Assembly (NCBI RefSeq): GCF_000296215.2 | Contig: NZ_CP013949.1 | Span: 496,001-560,000, forward strand | From: Bradyrhizobium sp. CCGE-LA001 | GTDB taxonomy: Bacteria; Pseudomonadota; Alphaproteobacteria; Rhizobiales; Xanthobacteraceae | DNA length: 64,000 nt | Direction: 5' to 3' | Shown: one piece after another, positions 1-7,191 of the stretch | How the letters are laid out: each line of letters begins with the position of its first letter | Numbering within the stretch: the stretch's first letter is position 1 | Program-made: the position numbers and the translations under genes | Notes under the pieces: generated by a model | What the model was told of the DNA's origin: nothing | The model's database searches: none | Seen by the model: only the letters and a program-made list of their open reading frames with translations

Positions 1-1
1 C

Positions 2-112
2 TATTGGAACACCGCCTGGTCGCTCATCATCAGCGGCATCATGTTCGCCACCATTGTCAGCCATCCCGACGCCGAAATCGCCGAAGTACGCGCCGCAAAA
101 CGCCTGATGTAA
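2..112 (+). CDS. C-terminal fragment of an unidentified membrane protein
   Basis: An open frame enters from the left edge and ends at TAA 110-112, giving 36 residues. The first about 20 residues (YWNTAWSLIISGIMFATIVS) are hydrophobic and read as the end of a last transmembrane helix. A short charged tail with HPDAEIAEVRAAKR follows. Too little remains to name a family. A perfect GC-rich palindrome, TTGCGGCGCCGCAA (117-130), lies directly after the stop and may contribute to termination. The next gene is convergent. The reading frame is supported by its membrane-plus-charged-tail composition, not by homology I can name. Confidence 0.5.
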   Translation, partial: YWNTAWSLIISGIMFATIVSHPDAEIAEVRAAKRLM

Positions 113-214
113 ATTCTTGCGGCGCCGCAAAGCGCGATGAGATCGGGACGATCGTCATCGCGCTTCAGGTCACGATCGGATCACGCTCTCACGTGAGGCG
201 GACCGGTCCAGCGG

Positions 215-1171
215 TCAGTAGTCCCAGAACGCCGGGATCCAACGGAACGAATCGCCGTCCACTGCGACATGTCCAATCGAAGGGAAGGGCATGTGGGTGG
301 CCACCAGCAATTCGCGGCTCGCGGCCAGCTCGCGCAGGAGACGGACGCGAACGCGCGCGGCCTCTTCGGGATCATGCTCGAAGCCGTTGTGCCAGTCGGG
401 GTGATCGAATCCGACGGTGAACACGGCATCGCCGGCGAATGTCAGCCGGTCGCCGCCCGATGCCAGGCGGACGATGCTGTGCCCGGGGGTATGGCCGCCG
501 GTGCGCGTGACCACCACGCCCGGCGCCACCTCATGCTCCTCCTCGAAGGTGCGCAGCTGGTTGTGGTACTCCTTCGCGAACCGCTTGGCAGTCGCCCGCA
601 GCGCGTCCGGAAATCCCGGCGGCATCGAGACGTGGGAGAAATCGGGGTCCTCCCAGAACTTGACCTCGGCAGCTGCGACGTGGATCCGCAAGTCGGGACG
701 CAGCCCATCCTTCACCTCGTCGACGAGCAGCCCGCCAATGTGGTCCATGTGCATGTGCGTCAGCACCACGTCGGTCACCGAGCCGAGATCGATGCCAGCG
801 GCCTCCAGTCGCTTGCTCAGCTGCCCGGCTCGCGGCAGATGCAAGTCCGGATCGGATCCCAGTCCGGCATCGACGAGGATGGTCTGCCCGCCGCTGCGCA
901 CCACGACCACGTTCAGCGCCCAATCGAACGCGTCCGGCGGCAGGAACATGTCCTTCAGCCAGGCCGCGCGGACCGCCGGGTCGGCGTTGTGGGCCAGCAT
1001 CGCGCCCGGCAGCGTCAGCACGCCGTCGCTAATCACCATGACGTCGATCTCGCCGATCTTCAGCGCATAGCGCGACGGGACCAGCTCTTCGGGGCCCGGT
1101 CTGCTAGACTGTACGGGTTTGTGCAAGTTCATGTTCGTCTTCTCCTGGGTGTTGCGGATCGCCTGATTCAT
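215..1171 (-). CDS. MBL-fold metallo-hydrolase
   Basis: A 318-residue metallo-beta-lactamase-fold hydrolase. The first metal motif is canonical (LTHMHMDHIGG, about residues 135-145). It is followed by GGHTPGH, an Asp ligand in TFAGDAV and a final His near the C-terminus. There is no obvious signal peptide, so it is probably cytoplasmic. The substrate cannot be told; similar proteins include lactonases and quinone-linked hydrolases. Two starts are plausible: ATG 1171 (GAGGAGC upstream) and ATG 1132 (AGGAGA upstream). It follows an EmrB-type exporter on the same strand but has its own putative AraC-type operator at 1296-1326, so it may be separately inducible. Confidence 0.85.
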   Translation of the reverse strand: MNQAIRNTQEKTNMNLHKPVQSSRPGPEELVPSRYALKIGEIDVMVISDGVLTLPGAMLAHNADPAVRAAWLKDMFLPPDAFDWALNVVVVRSGGQTILVDAGLGSDPDLHLPRAGQLSKRLEAAGIDLGSVTDVVLTHMHMDHIGGLLVDEVKDGLRPDLRIHVAAAEVKFWEDPDFSHVSMPPGFPDALRATAKRFAKEYHNQLRTFEEEHEVAPGVVVTRTGGHTPGHSIVRLASGGDRLTFAGDAVFTVGFDHPDWHNGFEHDPEEAARVRVRLLRELAASRELLVATHMPFPSIGHVAVDGDSFRWIPAFWDY

Positions 1172-1207
1172 CTTGGTGCTCCTCTGTTTTGCGCGCTGGT
1201 GGGATGT

Positions 1208-2971
1208 TCAGAGATTGCTGACGTAGCTTGGCTCGGCCGAGTCGAGCGCTCGACCTTCGCGTGATGATCTACCGGATCGGGCTTGCCGCTGCGCCAGAGC
1301 GATTGCCGTCGCTGTAGAGCAATTGCTGCCAAGGCATGCGCCTGAGCATGCGACGGGGTCGATGATCCGTAGCGCGTCGATCTGCTGCGACTGCGCAACG
1401 CGTGCCTGAGCGTATCGGTGCAGCCCGAGCTTCACGGTGACCAACACGGGCACGGCGAACACGAAGAGCAGGGCAACGGCATTGAACGCGGTGTCGAAGG
1501 CGATCACCGTCGACTGGCGGATGAGAGCGCCGTCCAGCAGGCTCGTGGCGGCGCGGCCGGCCAGCGCTTCCATTCCCCTCGCGCTGAGCATCGCGGCCGT
1601 CGAGGCCAATCGTTCGCTGATTGCGGGAACGCCGGCGGTCAGATTGGCGCCGAGCACCGTCAAATTGCCGGCGGTGTGGTGCTCGATCAGGGTCTCGAGG
1701 CCCGCGACGCCGATGAGGCCGCCGAGTTGCCTGCTGGTATTGAAGAGGCCGATGCCGAAGGCGCGGTTGTGTTCGCCCAGGTTGCCGAAGGCGATCAGGG
1801 TGATCGACAGGAACAGAAAGCCGAGTCCGAGGCCGCGCAGGAGGATGGCGGCCATCATGTCATGGGCACCGCTCTCGCTGGTCGAGCCCGACAACATCCA
1901 CATCGCAACCGTGATCATCAGGATGCCAAAGGGCACCGTGGCGACGGGAGCAACGCGGCGGACCTGCATGAGGAAGGCGGCCGCCAGCAGCGTGACGACG
2001 AAGCATGCGCCGCTCGGCAGCAGCAGCAGACCGGCGTCGGTCGGCCTGAACCCCAGGACCGACACCGCAAAAAATGGGATCAGGAACGCGCTGCCGAACA
2101 ATGCGGCGCCCGCAACGAAGCTGACGACGAACGCGAAGCAGAAATCCTCACACTCGAACAAGGAGAAGTCGAGCAGGCCTTGGCCGCTGGCCAGTACCTG
2201 TCGGCCGAGAGACGCCAGCAGCGCGGCCGCTCCGATCACCGTGAGCCAGAGGATGCGGGGCTCCTCGAACCAGTCCCATCGGCTGCCTTGGTTGAGGACG
2301 TAGGAGAAACAGAAGAGCGCGACCGAGATCAGCCCGATGCCGATCCAGTCGATCGGGCGGCGCTGACGCATGACGGGCTTCGGGCCGTCGGCGATCAGCA
2401 GCAGGCCGGCAGCCGTCAGCGCCAGCGGAACGACGCTGAAGAAGATCCACGTCCAGGACCGGCTGTCGATCAGCCAGCCTTGCAGGGCCGGAGCAATCGT
2501 CGCGGGAGCGACGACCGATCCCATCGCAAACAAGGCCTGAAGGATCGGTTGCCGGGACCGCGGATAGGCATCGAAGATCGTTGCCTGACCCGTGACGAGC
2601 AGGATGCCGCCAGCGAGACCCTGAATCACGCGGAGCGCGATCAGCAGATCCAGCCGCGCAGTCACGATCGTCAAGCCACATGCGACGCCCATCACCAGGG
2701 TCGAGCCGATGATCAGGCGGCGGGGATCGACACGGTGCACCAGCATGGGCGCCGTCATGAATCCGATCAGCTTCAAAGCCATGTAACCGACGTCGAGCCA
2801 GGCGAATTCGTCGGGCGTGACATGGACGTCGCCGATGATGTAGCCGCGCCCGAGTGACAGAACCGTGCTTGCGATCGCCTCCGTCAGCGTGGCCAGCACG
2901 ATCCCTGCGACGAACAGGGCTCCCGCCGCGGACCGTTCGCGGGGAGGCGCGGCGGCGACGATCGCCGTCAT
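1208..2971 (-). CDS. DHA2-family MFS multidrug exporter (EmrB-like)
   Basis: A 587-residue inner-membrane drug:proton antiporter of the DHA2 (EmrB/QacA) type, with many hydrophobic helices consistent with 14 TM segments. The N-terminal half carries the family pattern (GYIIGDVHVTPDEFAWLDVG, then IQGLAGGILLVTGQ). Its ATG overlaps the stop of the adaptor gene (ATGA at 2968-2971), so the two are translationally coupled. The frame runs about 45 residues past the expected family end into a hydrophilic Ser/Arg-rich tail. That tail is encoded by the DNA carrying the putative operator of the next gene, so it may be an accidental extension. With the upstream adaptor broken, export across both membranes is doubtful. 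Confidence 0.85.
   Translation of the reverse strand: MTAIVAAAPPRERSAAGALFVAGIVLATLTEAIASTVLSLGRGYIIGDVHVTPDEFAWLDVGYMALKLIGFMTAPMLVHRVDPRRLIIGSTLVMGVACGLTIVTARLDLLIALRVIQGLAGGILLVTGQATIFDAYPRSRQPILQALFAMGSVVAPATIAPALQGWLIDSRSWTWIFFSVVPLALTAAGLLLIADGPKPVMRQRRPIDWIGIGLISVALFCFSYVLNQGSRWDWFEEPRILWLTVIGAAALLASLGRQVLASGQGLLDFSLFECEDFCFAFVVSFVAGAALFGSAFLIPFFAVSVLGFRPTDAGLLLLPSGACFVVTLLAAAFLMQVRRVAPVATVPFGILMITVAMWMLSGSTSESGAHDMMAAILLRGLGLGFLFLSITLIAFGNLGEHNRAFGIGLFNTSRQLGGLIGVAGLETLIEHHTAGNLTVLGANLTAGVPAISERLASTAAMLSARGMEALAGRAATSLLDGALIRQSTVIAFDTAFNAVALLFVFAVPVLVTVKLGLHRYAQARVAQSQQIDALRIIDPVACSGACLGSNCSTATAIALAQRQARSGRSSREGRALDSAEPSYVSNL
1284..1326 (-). promoter_or_regulatory. Putative AraC-type operator, copy 1
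   Basis: Two tandem half-sites, AGAGCGATTGC (1296-1306) and AGAGCAATTGC (1316-1326), lie 20 bp apart. This is the layout expected for an AraC-family dimer. A 26-bp block at 1284-1309 recurs exactly at 5774-5799 with the same downstream half-site. The site lies about 125 bp upstream of the MBL hydrolase ATG and inside the 3' end of the exporter frame. The linked AraC-family gene at 6032-6991 is the obvious candidate binder. The repeat is seen; the binding is inferred. Confidence 0.6.
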
Positions 2972-3996
2972 GAGCCGCTTCCCTGATCGACGTCGACGCG
3001 CGCCGACAGCCCTGGGACCAGGCGGCCGGGCAGCTCATTGTTGATGAAGCGGATCTTCACGGGGACGCGCTGAACGACCCGAACGAAGTTGCCGGTCGCA
3101 TTGTCCGACGGGAGCATGCTGAAGGCGGATCCGCTGCCCGGCGCAAAGCTGTCCACGATGCCGTCGAGCGCCGTGTGCCTGTAACCGTCGACGACGATGC
3201 GTACGCGTTGACCCGGACGGATTTGCTCGATCTGGGTCTCCTTGAAGTTTGCCACGACCCAGACGTCCCTGACCGGAACGATGTCGAGCAGGGCAGTGCC
3301 TGGCGCAACCAGACGGCCGACACGGACCTGACGGTTGCCGATGACGCCATCGACCGGCGCGTGGACGACGGTGTTGTCGAGATCGATTTGAGCGAGCTCT
3401 CGTGCGGCCTGTGCCTGCGCCAACGCAGCGACGGCGGCTTCGCGCTGGCTGGCGAGGACGGAGATGCGCTGCCGCTGGGCCTCGATCGTTGCCTCCGCTG
3501 CGGAGACGGCCGCCTCGGCTTTCGACAATGCGGCGTCGCTCTCATCGACCTGGGCCTGGCTGACGGCGTTGGTGCGGATGAGCTCGCGGCGGCGGTCGGA
3601 AGCCTTGCGAGCCAGGTTCTTCTCGGCCGCGCTCGCGAGTCACTGGGCTTCGGCCTGCCGGATCAGGGCATGCTGAAGCTGGATCTCCGCATCGACATTG
3701 GTCAGCCGGGCCCGCGCCGCTTCGACATTGGCGGCGGCCTGTGCGAGTCGCGCGCGGTGGTCCCGATCATCGATCCGGAACAGGACGTCACCAGCCCGGA
3801 CAGCCTGGTTGTCCTGGATCTCCACCGCGGTGACGTAGCCCGCAACCTTTGGCGCGAGCGAGGTCACGTCGCCACGAATATAGGCGTTGTCGGTCGAGGT
3901 CTCGCCGGACCGAGCATAGGTGAAACCCGCGGCCACGACCGCGACGGCGGCGAGGCACAGCGACAGGCCGATCGCCTTCTTGTTCAGATGCACCAC
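2968..3996 (-). pseudogene. EmrA/HlyD-family membrane fusion protein interrupted by an in-frame stop
   Basis: Periplasmic adaptor of an EmrAB-type exporter. The frame starts at GTG 3996 (or GTG 3993) behind AGGAGGG (4007-4001). It encodes an N-terminal anchor helix (LSLCLAAVAVVAAGFTYA), the biotinyl-lipoyl motif (TDNAYIRGDV...VAGYV) and the first coiled-coil arm. It is then cut by a single TGA at 3640-3642 after RQAEAQ. The same frame continues without any shift (LASAAEKNLARKASDRRREL) through the second arm, the lipoyl return (VVHAPVDGVIGNRQVRVG) and the beta-barrel, ending at TGA 2968-2970. One base change would restore an EmrA of about 342 residues. Internal restart at ATG 3528 would give only a C-terminal fragment. 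It could be a true nonsense mutation, a readthrough site or a sequencing error. Confidence 0.8.
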
Positions 3997-4077
3997 GATA
4001 CCCTCCTGCATTCGACGGCATGACGGCAAGCGGGCCGCGCTTCGGCGACGAAGCGCGGCCCGTATCGCGTGCTGGGC

Positions 4078-5295
4078 CTAGAGGAAGCCGGACACGTCGG
4101 TCACACGCTCCGGATCGGCCGAGGCGAGCGCGGCGGCGCGCTCGGCTCTGGGCGGATAGATCCAGACGGTGTTGATCTCCTGCTTGGTCTTCTTGGCGAC
4201 GTCGCCGACCATCGTCACCTCGCGCTCCCAGCCGCGCGTGAACAGCGCGCCGGCGTCGCCGAGGTCGAGGCAGGTGACGTAGCCCTTCTGGTGATAGGGC
4301 CTCGTCGCGAGGCCGAGCAGCTCGGCCGCGGCATTGTTGCCGGCGAAGGCGCCCATCCGCGTGGCGTGCTGGCACGACATCAGCGCGTAATTGCCCTCGT
4401 CGTCGCAGGCGGCACGTGCCGCATCGCCGGCGGCGAAGACGCCCTGAACGCCCGACACCTGCAGGCAGCGGTCGACCAGCAGCCGGCCGAACTTGTCACG
4501 CTCGGCGGGAATCTGCGCGGTCAGAGGCGCCGCCCGAATGCCCGCCGCCCAGATCACCGTCTCGGTCTCGATGTGTTCGCCGCTGGAGAGCGTGACGCCG
4601 GACTCGTCGAGCGAGGCGACACCGGCGCCGACGCGGGTTTCCACGCCAAGTCTGTGAAGGGCGTCCTCGATGACGGGGCGCGGGCCTGCGCCCATGTCTG
4701 GCGCGATCGCATCGTTGCGTTCGACGATGATGACGCGGGTATTGGCATTCGCGCCGAGAATGTCGCGAAGCCGTGCCGGCATTTCCGTGGCGGCCTCGAT
4801 GCCGGTGAAGCCGCCGCCGGCGACGACGACGGTGTTGCGCCCGTTGGTGGCCGGCCGCCTGGCGAGGCCGTGCAGGTGCTTGTCGAGCGTGATCGCGTCC
4901 GCGAGGGAATCGACGCTGAAGCCGTGCTCGGCAAGCCCCGGGATGTTCGGGCGAAACAGCCGGCTGCCGGTGGTCACGACGAGGCGATCGTAGGAGAGCG
5001 TCTTTTTCGTGCCCTTCACGGTGGCGATCTTCACCATGCAGGACTTGGTGTCGACCGTCTCGGCGCTGCCTTGCACATAGTTGACGTCGATGGCCGCGAG
5101 CACGTCGAGCAGCGGCGCCGTCAGGGTTTCGGGCTTCGGCTCATAGAGCCGCGGGCGAACCACGAGCGTCGGCTCGGGGGCAACCAGCGCGATCTCGAGC
5201 TGGTCTGGCGTCACGCCCTGAATCTCACGCAGGCGCGCTGCGGACAGCGCGGCGTACATGCCGGCAAAGCCGGCGCCGATGATGACTATTCGCAT
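4078..5295 (-). CDS. Type II NADH dehydrogenase-like FAD oxidoreductase
   Basis: A 405-residue pyridine-nucleotide-disulfide oxidoreductase of the NDH-2/Ndh type. It has an N-terminal FAD Rossmann motif (IVIIGAGFAGMYAA), a second dinucleotide motif for NAD(P)H (VVVAGGGFTGIEAATEM, about residues 165-181) and the FAD-contact motif GVFAAGDAAR (about 290-299). It probably oxidises NAD(P)H and passes electrons to a quinone or soluble acceptor, peripheral to the membrane. ATG 5295 follows AAGGAGT. It is second in a leftward cluster behind a small protein and ahead of the EmrAB-like genes. Together these suggest a response to a redox-active or toxic aromatic compound (inference). Confidence 0.85.
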   Translation of the reverse strand: MRIVIIGAGFAGMYAALSAARLREIQGVTPDQLEIALVAPEPTLVVRPRLYEPKPETLTAPLLDVLAAIDVNYVQGSAETVDTKSCMVKIATVKGTKKTLSYDRLVVTTGSRLFRPNIPGLAEHGFSVDSLADAITLDKHLHGLARRPATNGRNTVVVAGGGFTGIEAATEMPARLRDILGANANTRVIIVERNDAIAPDMGAGPRPVIEDALHRLGVETRVGAGVASLDESGVTLSSGEHIETETVIWAAGIRAAPLTAQIPAERDKFGRLLVDRCLQVSGVQGVFAAGDAARAACDDEGNYALMSCQHATRMGAFAGNNAAAELLGLATRPYHQKGYVTCLDLGDAGALFTRGWEREVTMVGDVAKKTKQEINTVWIYPPRAERAAALASADPERVTDVSGFL

Positions 5296-5402
5296 GAGTT
5301 TACTCCTTGATCTCTGCGTTTCGAAAATCCAAGCGGGAGCCGTCGCAGCCCCGCTCAGGGGCAGCGTCCGGCGACGGCACGAAGTGAGGTCGATCGTCGG
5401 CC

Positions 5403-5720
5403 CTAAGGCGCGATACAGCGCGACAGCGGCGAGCTCGATGGCCAGCCTTGACGGAAGACGACCGATTGATTCCGCGAGCCCCAGTCCTGATACGGAAGGC
5501 CGGAGCCATTCCGATTCATGATGGAGACCAGCGGGTAGGTCGGGTTCATGGCATGCGCCGGAATCACCACCTCCTCGCCCGTTGCGGACGTGAAGCGGAC
5601 GGCGAGCGAGAGTCCGTACAACGTTGCGGTCGCAAGGCCTCGGCGGCGCGACGCGATCACCCGCTGGCCGATGAAGTTCTTCCAGCTCGTCTCTTTCCGG
5701 GTCATCTCTTTCCAGCTCAT
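5403..5720 (-). CDS. Small hypothetical protein, first gene of the AraC-linked cluster
   Basis: A 105-residue protein of unrecognised family. The start is placed at ATG 5720 (MSWKEM) because GAGGGAGA stands just upstream; the frame also runs farther back into the operator region, where it cannot be coding for the same product. The protein is basic at the N-terminus (SWKNFIGQRVIASRRRG), has a central stretch FTSATGEEVVIPAHAM, and ends in a Ser/Pro-rich tail. No signal peptide or membrane helix is clear. It lies 66 bp downstream of the second AraC-type operator and ahead of the NDH-2-like gene, so it is probably the first gene of the inducible operon. No function is assigned. Confidence 0.55.
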   Translation of the reverse strand: MSWKEMTRKETSWKNFIGQRVIASRRRGLATATLYGLSLAVRFTSATGEEVVIPAHAMNPTYPLVSIMNRNGSGLPYQDWGSRNQSVVFRQGWPSSSPLSRCIAP

Positions 5721-5773
5721 CTTCGGTCTCCCTCGATCGGTCTGGGCATGATGATGGTCTAGTCGATCGGATC

Positions 5774-5816
5774 TGCCGCTGCGCCAGAGCGATTGCCGTG
5801 ATTCCAGCGCGATTGC
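5774..5816 (-). promoter_or_regulatory. Putative AraC-type operator, copy 2
   Basis: Half-sites AGAGCGATTGC (5786-5796) and AGCGCGATTGC (5806-5816) are spaced 20 bp apart, matching the arrangement at 1296-1326. The 26-bp block 5774-5799 is identical to 1284-1309. It sits about 65 bp upstream of ATG 5720, a fitting place for an activator next to a promoter. The regulator gene 6032-6991 lies directly upstream on the same strand. Confidence 0.65.
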
Positions 5817-5818
5817 TG

Positions 5819-5857
5819 TCACCGCCGGCGCCTGCGCCAATCGCTCGGGCTGTCGCC
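5819..5857 (-). pseudogene. Possible remnant of an AraC-family C-terminus
   Basis: On the minus strand this stretch reads GDSPSDWRRRRR then TGA. That closely matches the end of the neighbouring AraC-family protein (GETPSDWRRRHTR). The DNA also matches: GGCGCCTGCGCCA, then TCGCTCGG and a similar tail, recur at about 6045-6070. No upstream AraC-like coding extends it, so it looks like a short duplicated or left-over 3' end of about 13 codons. It could be coincidence given its small size. Confidence 0.35.
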
Positions 5858-6031
5858 GATTGCTGCCGTGAGTAGTTGGCGCGGAAGTGCCGGCCACCGG
5901 GCGATGCGCTCCGGCGTTCGCAGCGGAAGATGAGGGTGGGTGGTGGGATTGACAGTTACGGCGCGGGCACGCGCCATCAACGCGTCCCGCGTCGTCGAGA
6001 AGGACTTAGCTTGCGCTTCGAACGATCGTCG

Positions 6032-6991
6032 CTATCGCGTGTGGCGCCTGCGCCAGTCGCTCGGCGTCTCGCCGGTCAATTTGCGGAATGCCGCAGCGAA
6101 GGCCGTTTGCGAGGAATAGCCGAGAGCGGCTGCGATCGAGACGACCGTGTCGTCGCTGTCGCGCAGCATCTTCATGGTCTGCTCGAGCCGGTGCTGGCGC
6201 AGCCAGGAATGCGGGGACAGGCCGGTGCTTTCCTTGAAGGCGCGACAGAAGTGGAAGCGCGACAGACCCGCATCCGACGCCAGCGCATCAAGCGAAACGT
6301 CGGCATCGCTGTCCGAGCGCAAACGTTCGATCGCGCGGAGCAGGATCTTCGGTGCCAGCCCGCCCATGCTCGGCTGTAACGTCGCCGGCGTGCCCGTATG
6401 TGCAGCCAGAATGCGCGTGGCCAGAAGATCCGTCAGCTGATGCCGAAACAGATCATCCAGCGCACCATGACCTTCAATCGCGTCCGCCGCGCTCAGCAGC
6501 AGTCGCGACGTGATGGGGTCGGGGTACGCCGTTCGTTCGAGCAGGTCGGCCGGCGCGGTTCCGGCTTCGTCGGCAACGCGCTTGAGCGTCGCATCGGGAA
6601 GATAGAGCTGAACCACGTCGACGGGTTTCGGAATGTCCCATCTGGAGCTCGATCCTTCCGGAATGATGATCAGCACGCCGGGACGAAACGTGCCGATCGC
6701 AACTGATCGTCCCGAACGCCGCTCCATGCGCTGCATCACGCCGTTATAGGCCATGATCACGTGGTGGCTCATGGGCTCGACCACGTCGTGCAGCGGATCG
6801 TGCTTCCAGTGCGCGATGCCGGCGCCAGTGGCGTCCAGCGCCACGCGAAACGGCTCGGTCCTGAGCACGCGCGCCATCTCCGCGCCGGCGACGCGCCGGT
6901 CGGAGTGCGAGCTGTCCTCCGGCTGTGCATGAGGTGGGGGTGGCAGGCCCTGCTGCGAGGGATCGCGCATGGGAGCGGTGTTCCCGGTCAT
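6032..6991 (-). CDS. AraC-family transcriptional regulator
   Basis: A 319-residue regulator. The N-terminal about 200 residues form a cupin-like sensing part (FRPGVLIIIPEGSSSRWDIP). The C-terminal about 100 residues are the double helix-turn-helix: first HTH around LDALASDAGLSRFHFCRAFKESTGLSPHSWL (split here only for description), second around VSIAAALGYSSQTAFAAAFRKLTGETPSDW. It probably activates the downstream redox/efflux cluster and the MBL gene through the two 20-bp-spaced tandem sites at 5786-5816 and 1296-1326. A weaker tandem (TTGCCTGA at 7081 and 7101) lies upstream of its own start and could serve autoregulation. The inducer is unknown. Confidence 0.9.
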   Translation of the reverse strand: MTGNTAPMRDPSQQGLPPPPHAQPEDSSHSDRRVAGAEMARVLRTEPFRVALDATGAGIAHWKHDPLHDVVEPMSHHVIMAYNGVMQRMERRSGRSVAIGTFRPGVLIIIPEGSSSRWDIPKPVDVVQLYLPDATLKRVADEAGTAPADLLERTAYPDPITSRLLLSAADAIEGHGALDDLFRHQLTDLLATRILAAHTGTPATLQPSMGGLAPKILLRAIERLRSDSDADVSLDALASDAGLSRFHFCRAFKESTGLSPHSWLRQHRLEQTMKMLRDSDDTVVSIAAALGYSSQTAFAAAFRKLTGETPSDWRRRHTR

Positions 6992-7191
6992 TGCGGTTCT
7001 CCTGATCGTGTCGAGCTTTGGATCAGTCGCCCGTGTTTCTACGGACTGGGTGCGTTCTATGGGTTGCAGGACGTGGCGTATTGCCTGAAGCAGCCATGCT
7101 TTGCCTGATCCTGCGCCAAGCCGGCGCGCGTTTTCGCAAACGCACGACCGGATGGAGGCGGGACATTTCGTGACAAGGGGCGGTCAGCCCC

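Noticed and set aside
3528..4029. Two separate small genes in place of one EmrA-like adaptor
   Set aside because: Both parts lie in the same frame and join into one normal adaptor across a single TGA, so one interrupted gene is simpler.
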